Assembly: GCA_963772515.1 (NCBI GenBank)
Contig: CAVYXC010000002.1
Span: 62,001 to 126,000 of the forward strand
Direction of reading: 5' to 3'
Origin: JAFAHD01 sp963772515
GTDB lineage: Bacteria; Vulcanimicrobiota; Vulcanimicrobiia; Eremiobacterales; Eremiobacteraceae
DNA: 64,000 bases
A program made the translations under genes and the position numbers. Numbering within the stretch: the first letter of the stretch is position 1; each line of letters begins with the position of its first letter. The notes under the pieces were generated by a model. The model did not search any database and was not told where the DNA came from. It saw only the letters and a list, made by a program, of their open reading frames with translations. Positions 58,859-64,000 of this stretch are shown in pieces.

Positions 58859-59662
58859 ATGCCCGACTTCACCGACCAGACCATCGTCATCACCGGCGGC
58901 GGCACGGGTTTGGGCCGTGCCATGGCGCAACATCTCGCGGGTCTTGGCGGCCGCATCATCGTGGCAGGCCGCCGGCCCGAGCCGCTTGCGGAAACCGTCG
59001 CCGCCATCGTCGCGGCTGGGGGCGTGGCAGAAGCAGCGCCCACCGACGTGCGCGTGCCGGAGCAAGTGCAGGCGTTAGTGGACGGCGTCGTCGCACGCCA
59101 CGGACGGCTCGATCGGCTCATCAACAACGCCGCCGGCAACTTCATCGTGCGCGCGGAAGATCTATCGCCAAACGGCTGGAACGCGGTGATCAACATCGTG
59201 CTCAACGGCACGTTCTATTGCTCGCGTGCCGCGGGCAAGGCGATGATCGCGAGCGGTCGCGGCGGCGCGATCCTCAACATCGTCGCCACCTACGCCTGGA
59301 CGGGCGGACCGGGGACGATCCATTCCGCTGCCGCAAAAGCCGGCGTCGTGTCGCTGACGCAGACGCTTGCGGTCGAGTGGGGCCGCTACGGCATCCGCAC
59401 CAACGCGCTGTGCCCGGGCGTAGTCAATACGCCGGGCTCAGCAGAAAAGTTGTTCCCCACCGATGCGATCCGCGCGCGCATCGCTGCACGCGTTCCACTG
59501 GGACGACTGGAGACCACGGACGAGGTCGCGCGCGCCGCGGCGTTCCTGCTCTCAGATGATGCGTCGTACGTCAACGGCGCGGTGCTCGTCGCCGACGGTG
59601 GAATGTGGCTCGAATCCGGCCTGCTCGCAGCGGCCAGCGAAGTGCCGCGACCTACGCCCTGA
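58859..59662 (+). CDS. SDR oxidoreductase, 2,4-dienoyl-CoA reductase-like
   Basis: The 267-residue protein is a classical SDR with the NADP loop TGGGTGLGRAMAQHLA and NNAAGNFIV. At the usual YxxxK site it reads HSAAAKAGV, with His in place of Tyr. This is the pattern of the 2,4-dienoyl-CoA reductase group, where the active tyrosine lies elsewhere. The enzyme would reduce dienoyl-CoA during breakdown of unsaturated fatty acids. The ATG follows GGCGGGTG. It is divergent from lutA. Confidence 0.83.
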   Translation: MPDFTDQTIVITGGGTGLGRAMAQHLAGLGGRIIVAGRRPEPLAETVAAIVAAGGVAEAAPTDVRVPEQVQALVDGVVARHGRLDRLINNAAGNFIVRAEDLSPNGWNAVINIVLNGTFYCSRAAGKAMIASGRGGAILNIVATYAWTGGPGTIHSAAAKAGVVSLTQTLAVEWGRYGIRTNALCPGVVNTPGSAEKLFPTDAIRARIAARVPLGRLETTDEVARAAAFLLSDDASYVNGAVLVADGGMWLESGLLAAASEVPRPTP

Positions 59663-59690
59663 GCCCGAAGTGCCGCGTGAGCAGGACTCG

Positions 59691-59707
59691 TTGAGACTGA
59701 TTCTCAA
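59691..59707. promoter_or_regulatory. Fur-type operator palindrome
   Basis: TTGAGACTGATTCTCAA is a near-perfect inverted repeat. Read as a 7-1-7 site, TGAGACT-G-ATTCTCA differs from the ideal Fur-box-like TGAGAAT-n-ATTCTCA at one position. It lies 47 bp before the start of the membrane protein that precedes a TonB-dependent receptor gene. A Fur, Zur or PerR-type metal regulator is therefore likely. Confidence 0.6.
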
Positions 59708-59753
59708 TAAGATGTGACTCAAATGACGAGTCCACGCTGACGATACTCTGAGT

Positions 59754-60371
59754 ATGCGATCCGGTCCCGGCTATGTCGCGGCGCGAAGCCTCGTGCCCAT
59801 CTACCTTTGCGTGGTGGGCTTGGGCAGTATCGTCGCGCATCTCGCCTCTGAATTCTTCGCGATGGGCAGCGATGCGGACAGCATCGCGCTGTCGCCGAAG
59901 CATCTTTATCTTGGGGTCACGGCGGTCGTCTGCGCAATCGTCGCGTTGCAACAAGGCTTTGCCTTGTGGCGTAACTCGAGCGGCGGTCGCGATCTCAAAC
60001 GCCAGCTCCATGTCGGCCTTGAATCACTGCCCTTCCGTGGCCGCGGCGCGTTTTACGCCTTTACCGCGGCGCTGCAGTTCGGCGTCGGCCTGACGACCCA
60101 GATCGGCGAGGGCTGTCCGTTCTGCGGCCACGACATCGCGGCCGGCATCGCCGGAACGATTTTGACAGTTTTCGTCATGGCGCTTGCGGCGCGAGCAATC
60201 GGCCAGCGTTTGCCGACCATCGCCGCTGCGATCGCCGCATTCTTCATTCAAACGGGTGCGCGTCCGCAAATGCTGATCGCGGCTCACAACGTCGCGATCC
60301 TCGGCCTGCCGCGCTTCATCTGGTTCAGCCAGCTCTACAACCGCCCGCCACCGCCCCTCTCGATAGCCTGA
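59754..60371 (+). CDS. Membrane protein of unknown function, possible metal uptake role
   Basis: The 205-residue protein has about five hydrophobic spans (near residues 12-33, 52-68, 98-116, 127-148 and 154-170). A CPFCGHD motif lies between spans three and four, and there are histidines near the first span and in LIAAHNVAILG. No family is recognised. It is the first gene after a Fur-type palindrome and precedes a TonB-dependent receptor and an SCO protein. A role in metal transport or insertion is inferred from context. Confidence 0.65.
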   Translation: MRSGPGYVAARSLVPIYLCVVGLGSIVAHLASEFFAMGSDADSIALSPKHLYLGVTAVVCAIVALQQGFALWRNSSGGRDLKRQLHVGLESLPFRGRGAFYAFTAALQFGVGLTTQIGEGCPFCGHDIAAGIAGTILTVFVMALAARAIGQRLPTIAAAIAAFFIQTGARPQMLIAAHNVAILGLPRFIWFSQLYNRPPPPLSIA

Positions 60372-60395
60372 CGGTCGAATAACTAAAGGACCGTC
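60370..60395. repeat. Inverted repeat between the membrane protein and TonB receptor genes
   Basis: GACGGTC (60370-60376) and GACCGTC (60389-60395) form a 7-bp stem with a 12-nt loop, starting at the stop codon. Its GGTCGAAT word recalls the palindromic repeats at 2945 and 18305. It may attenuate transcription between the two genes. Confidence 0.5.
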
Positions 60396-60454
60396 TTATC
60401 GCCGGATCGGCCGCGACAAGCGCCCGGCCGTTCTATCGCCTTCGAGAGGAAACC

Positions 60455-62839
60455 ATGATCTCTATTCGCTTCTGCCGCGCGCTGTGCGCGGCGCTTGCGC
60501 TCGCCGCCGTTGTCACGGCGCCGGTCACGAGTCGTGCCGCGAGCGCCTATCTCGCAGGAAGAGTCGTTGCGGACGGCAAGCCGGTCGCAGGCGCCGCCGT
60601 AACGGCGACGGGCAATAACGTCATCCAAAAGACGAAAACCGATTTGCAAGGCTCATTCGGGTTCAGCACCCTGTCGCCCGGCACTTACACTCTGAGCGCG
60701 ACAGATAGCGGTCGAAGCGCCAAGGTGACCGTCGACCTGCCGGCCAGTGGCGCGACCATCAGTCTCGAGTTGAGCGTCAAAACGCTTGCGGTGGTCAACG
60801 CGACCACGATGCGCACGGCGCCCGTTCGCGCGTCCGGAACGGATCTGACCATCAACTCGACCATCTTGAGCCGCACCCCTTCGGCAGGGAGCTTGCCGGA
60901 GATGCTCATCCAACTGCCTGGCGCAGCACGCGGCGCCAACGGCGTCGTGCACATCAACGGCGATCATGGCGACATCAACTACGTGGTTGACGGCCTCTCG
61001 GTGCCGCAAGCGCTCAATCGCGTCATGGGCACTGAGTTCAATCCCGGCGACATCGCCTTCGTCGACGTGATCCAGGGCGCGTATCCAGCGCAGTACGGCG
61101 AGCGCTTCGCCTCCGTGCTCAACATCAGCACGCGCAACGCGCTCAATATGCAGGCCCCCGGCGCCTGGCTGAGCATGCAAGGCGGATCCTTCGCCTCGTA
61201 TGACGCGACGCTCGGCTACCACGATCGCGTCGGACCGGGATCGCTCGTGCTGGCTGTCGAGAACGGGAGCACCGATCGCGGACTCGATCCTCCCAACCCG
61301 GTGTCGGTCAACAACCAGGCCAGCAACGCCAATCAGTTCTTGAGGTACACGCTGCCGTATGGAAAGGGCGGCGACAACTTCATCAACCTGACCGTAACGC
61401 ACGCGTACCGCACGTTTCAGATCCCGCTCGACATCGAAGGGGGCCAGCCCTCAAGCACCGACGACGTCGAGACCCAAGACGATACGTTCGCCGCGCTTCA
61501 ATTTCGCCACGCGATAGGCGATCACGGGGCCCTCTCATTCGGCGGCGGATACAAACGCTCGCAGATCCGGGATTTCGGAGACCCCGTCGACGACTGGATC
61601 TACGGCGTGAACATCAACGTAGCCAACGGCGGGGCGCCGACGGATTGCTTCAATGCGTTCAGCATTCCCGTGTACACGACGACCACGTGCGGCTATTCTC
61701 TGTTCGACAACCGCACGGCGTACGATTACATCGCCAACATCGACTACTCGCTGAGCAGCCGGGTGCACACCGTGCGCTGGGGGGCGTCTTACGATATCGC
61801 TGATGTCCCAAAGTACTACGACATCATCCTCCAGCCGGCGAACTACCTCTCGCCGCTGCTCGCGCCTACCACGCCATTGGCCCCGTATCCGGTCATCGAC
61901 AACGCGCCAAACATCGGCCACACGGAGACGGCATTTCTTCAGGACAGCTGGCAGATGGGGCCGCAGTACGAGCTCGATTACGGTCTGCGTTGGACCGCGT
62001 TCCAGGTCTTTTCGACCCAATTCGATCAGGGCTTCACGCAGTTCAGCCCTCGGATCAAGTTCACGCGGCTGTTCTCGCCGCGGGCCAGCGCCTACGTCTA
62101 CTACGGTAGGTTCTTCACGCCGTTCTCATTCGAGAACGTGTCGCCGTATGCGGCATTTCTGCTCAACTTGCCGTTGCAGCCCACCCCGGCGCAGTTCGAC
62201 CTGAAGCCGCAGCGCGACTCGGTCTACGAGATCGGCGGGCACTTGCCGCTCGGCGCCGGCGATCTGGGACTGCGCATCATGCAGAAGAACGCGACCGATC
62301 TGATCGACGACACGCAAGTGGGCGTCACGCTGCTGCATCAGGACATCAATTACCAGCTCGGCCGCATCGCGACGCAATCCGCGTATTACCAGCAGCGGCT
62401 CGTGCGCAACGGCGAGTGGTACGTCACCTTCAACCATACATACTCCGTCAACAAGGGCTGCGAGACCCAGCTCTTGGCCCCGTGCTTCGGCTCGCCGACG
62501 GACTGGACACCGGCAGACCACGAGCAGCGCTGGGGCGCGACCGCCGGCGTGGTCTTCAACGACACGCGCGGCGGCTGGTTCTCCATGGACGAGGAGTACG
62601 GCAGCGGCCTTTCGTCGTCGGCCTGTCCGCCCGATACGCCCGGCTTTTGCAAGTACACGCCGCACACGGTGTTCTCGTTGCAAAAGGGATTTGGCCTTGG
62701 CCACAACGCGGCACTATGGGCCGGAATCGACAACCTGCTCAACAATCAGTACTGGATCACGCTTGATAACGCACAGGGCAACCACTACGCCGCTGGACGC
62801 ACGTTCGTCATGGGCGTGCGTATCGGCACCGGCCAATGA
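60455..62839 (+). CDS. TonB-dependent receptor with N-terminal carboxypeptidase-regulatory-like domain
   Basis: The 794-residue protein has a signal peptide (ALCAALALAAVVTAPVTSRA) and a beta-sandwich domain (about 30-110: LAGRVVADGKPVAGAAVTAT, SPGTYTLSATDSGR). A plug domain follows (SLPEMLIQLPGAARG, INYVVDGLSVPQALN) and then a large outer-membrane barrel that ends AAGRTFVMGVRIGTGQ. Such receptors take up metal chelates, vitamins or sugars using TonB energy. Placement between a Fur-type site and an SCO copper chaperone suggests metal uptake. The start follows GAGAGGAAACC. The SCO gene starts in its stop (ATGA). Confidence 0.87.
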   Translation: MISIRFCRALCAALALAAVVTAPVTSRAASAYLAGRVVADGKPVAGAAVTATGNNVIQKTKTDLQGSFGFSTLSPGTYTLSATDSGRSAKVTVDLPASGATISLELSVKTLAVVNATTMRTAPVRASGTDLTINSTILSRTPSAGSLPEMLIQLPGAARGANGVVHINGDHGDINYVVDGLSVPQALNRVMGTEFNPGDIAFVDVIQGAYPAQYGERFASVLNISTRNALNMQAPGAWLSMQGGSFASYDATLGYHDRVGPGSLVLAVENGSTDRGLDPPNPVSVNNQASNANQFLRYTLPYGKGGDNFINLTVTHAYRTFQIPLDIEGGQPSSTDDVETQDDTFAALQFRHAIGDHGALSFGGGYKRSQIRDFGDPVDDWIYGVNINVANGGAPTDCFNAFSIPVYTTTTCGYSLFDNRTAYDYIANIDYSLSSRVHTVRWGASYDIADVPKYYDIILQPANYLSPLLAPTTPLAPYPVIDNAPNIGHTETAFLQDSWQMGPQYELDYGLRWTAFQVFSTQFDQGFTQFSPRIKFTRLFSPRASAYVYYGRFFTPFSFENVSPYAAFLLNLPLQPTPAQFDLKPQRDSVYEIGGHLPLGAGDLGLRIMQKNATDLIDDTQVGVTLLHQDINYQLGRIATQSAYYQQRLVRNGEWYVTFNHTYSVNKGCETQLLAPCFGSPTDWTPADHEQRWGATAGVVFNDTRGGWFSMDEEYGSGLSSSACPPDTPGFCKYTPHTVFSLQKGFGLGHNAALWAGIDNLLNNQYWITLDNAQGNHYAAGRTFVMGVRIGTGQ

Positions 62840-63492
62840 CCTGGGCGGCCTGGAAGTCGTTTGACGCGGCAGAAAGGCGCGTCATTCTAGCAGGCGCGGC
62901 TTTCCTGCTTGTCACGATGGCATTGATGACCTATGCGCTGATACCGCAGCTTCGCGCGTGCGGCGATGCCTTGAACGTTTGGTTGAGGGGCGGCGCCCTT
63001 GTGAACTCTGTCGCGATCGCAGACCCGCCGCTGAAGGACGCGAACGATCACGACTATCTGATCACCAAGCAGCCCGACGTGACGCAAGTCGTGTACTTCG
63101 GCTACACGCACTGTCCGGATGAATGCCCGACAGCACTGAGCAAAATGGCACGGGCATACGACGAGCTTGGCCAGCCTCGCAGGCTCCGGCTGGTTTTCGT
63201 CAGCTTCGATCCACAACGCGACACGCCGCGCGTGCTTAGCGCTTACGTGGGGCGCTTCAAGGCGTCGATAGTCGGGCTCGGCGGATCGGCGGCGGCCGTG
63301 CGCGCCGCTATGCAACGCTTTGGCGCCGACGCCGTGCGCATTCCGCCGGAGCGGCCGGGTGCCGGCTATTCCTTCGCCCACACCGACTCCGTGATCGTCG
63401 TGGGGCCCGACAACTCGTCGGAAGCGATGTACCCGATCGAGGACATGGACGTCCACGACTTGGTGAAGACACTGCGCCGCTACATCTGGTAA
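62836..63492 (+). CDS. SCO1/SenC-type copper chaperone
   Basis: The 218-residue protein has one membrane span (LAGAAFLLVTMALMTYALI) and a thioredoxin-like domain with the copper site CPDEC (C93, C97) and histidine H182 in SFAHTDSV. SCO proteins deliver copper to the CuA centre of cytochrome oxidase or act as thiol reductases. It overlaps the TonB receptor gene by 4 bp, an unusual partner, and precedes a cupin gene. Confidence 0.87.
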   Translation: MTWAAWKSFDAAERRVILAGAAFLLVTMALMTYALIPQLRACGDALNVWLRGGALVNSVAIADPPLKDANDHDYLITKQPDVTQVVYFGYTHCPDECPTALSKMARAYDELGQPRRLRLVFVSFDPQRDTPRVLSAYVGRFKASIVGLGGSAAAVRAAMQRFGADAVRIPPERPGAGYSFAHTDSVIVVGPDNSSEAMYPIEDMDVHDLVKTLRRYIW

Positions 63493-63563
63493 GAGGCCTC
63501 GTGAGGAGTCGGAAGGGCGGCGGCGAAGCTTGCGCTCTCTGCAATCTCTTAGTAGGAGGACTC

Positions 63564-64000
63564 ATGCAAGGCGCAAGTTTCTCATATCTGCGCTCGCGAT
63601 CGCGGCCGCGGTCATCGGCTTCGCGACGATCGCAACGATCGCATACACGGCTGACGCGCCGGTAATCGTTCAACCGGCGAACGTCCAGTGGGCACCGGTG
63701 AAGGGGATGACCGGTCTTGAGTCGGCGGTTTTGTGGGGGGATCCAACCGCGACCGGCGGCCAATATGCAATACGCTACAAATTGCCCGACGGCTTTAAGT
63801 TCCCGCCGCACACGCACCCAGCCAGTGAACAGGTCACTGTGCTGAGCGGCACGTTCTTGGTGGGCGTCGGGAAAACCGTGGACGCGTCGAAGGTGTTGTC
63901 GCTGCCGGCGGGATCGTACGTCGAAGTGCCGGCTAACCTGCCGCACTACGCGCAAGCGAAGGGCGAGACGATTCTCGAGGTGCACGGCATCGGCCCCGAC
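63564..64000 (+). CDS. Secreted cupin protein, partial, with start-proximal frame break
   Basis: The frame encoding a signal peptide (KFLISALAIAAAVIGFATIA) and a cupin domain (FPPHTHPASEQVTVLSGTF) runs to the right edge. It is open from well upstream but has no standard start near its N-terminus. The ATG at 63564, preceded by a strong TAGGAGGA, is out of frame with it. One missing base between 63566 and 63575 would join them as M-x-RRKFLISA. The HTHPxxE cupin ligands are present. It lies 71 bp after the SCO gene and probably shares its transcript. Confidence 0.65.

Noticed and set aside
63308..63985. Minus-strand open frame opposite the SCO and cupin genes
   Set aside because: It is a shadow; the plus strand shows clear SCO and cupin motifs across the same bases.
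1..64000. CRISPR array, insertion sequence, prophage or attachment site
   Set aside because: No regularly spaced repeats, transposase or integrase motifs, or tRNA-end duplications were seen.

Overview
The window is GC-rich (third codon positions strongly G/C), gene-dense chromosomal DNA with short intergenic gaps and many ATGA or TGATG stop/start overlaps. A TonB-dependent receptor, a probable outer-membrane barrel and several lipoproteins point to a diderm bacterium. Together with the type-2 NADH dehydrogenase, the YncE/phosphoesterase fusion and the split DUF4331 proteins, this would fit an uncultured lineage such as Eremiobacterota/Vulcanimicrobiota. That placement is an impression from gene content, not a tested assignment. 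No insertion sequence, prophage, CRISPR array or rRNA is seen; there is one tRNA-Leu(GAG).

Layout: 1-8.0 kb holds an M1 aminopeptidase coupled to an EF-G-like GTPase, then queE-queD, rpoZ, a secreted protein, two hotdog thioesterases, a tryptophanase and a DUF5069 protein. 8.0-13.2 kb is an ABC-2 export operon: ATPase, an exported Kelch protein, two permeases and a methyltransferase. Both the Kelch gene and the adjoining permease gene look frameshifted. 13.2-20.4 kb holds gamma-glutamylcyclotransferase, an Ada-like alkyltransferase, NDH-2, a YncE/phosphoesterase fusion and a degenerate metallo-beta-lactamase/cupin fusion. 20.4-29.2 kb holds a SWIM-SNF2 helicase, a PLP decarboxylase, citrate synthase with an unusual start, and a UgtP/MGD1-like glycosyltransferase. 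29.2-40.2 kb holds a ROK kinase, tRNA-Leu, a Dpp-type permease pair, aconitase, a barrel-like protein, isocitrate dehydrogenase, a cytidylate-kinase-like protein and an M16 peptidase.

40.2-45.1 kb holds a candidate small RNA with its own promoter and terminator, a DUF4331 protein split over two genes and divergent from an ECF sigma/RskA anti-sigma pair, and an EgtB-like enzyme. 45.1-50.1 kb is a tightly coupled operon: P5C dehydrogenase, a two-TM protein, an FAD reductase, an SRPBCC cyclase and a ketoacyl synthase. 50.1-55.5 kb holds a MocR regulator, a rhodanese, aquaporin Z and a MoeB-rhodanese fusion. 55.6-58.8 kb is lutABC with a lipoprotein gene inserted. 58.9-64 kb begins with an SDR, followed by a Fur-type palindrome ahead of a membrane protein, a TonB receptor, an SCO protein and a cupin, which looks like a metal-handling operon.

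The three oxidative TCA enzymes (citrate synthase, aconitase, isocitrate dehydrogenase) all lie within 11 kb but are not in one operon. The points most worth a second look are the KAS/SRPBCC/FAD-reductase cluster, the Fur-box TonB-SCO-cupin operon, the small RNA, the palindromic intergenic repeat with a compensatory base-pair change, the split DUF4331/sigma locus, and a run of start-proximal frame anomalies.
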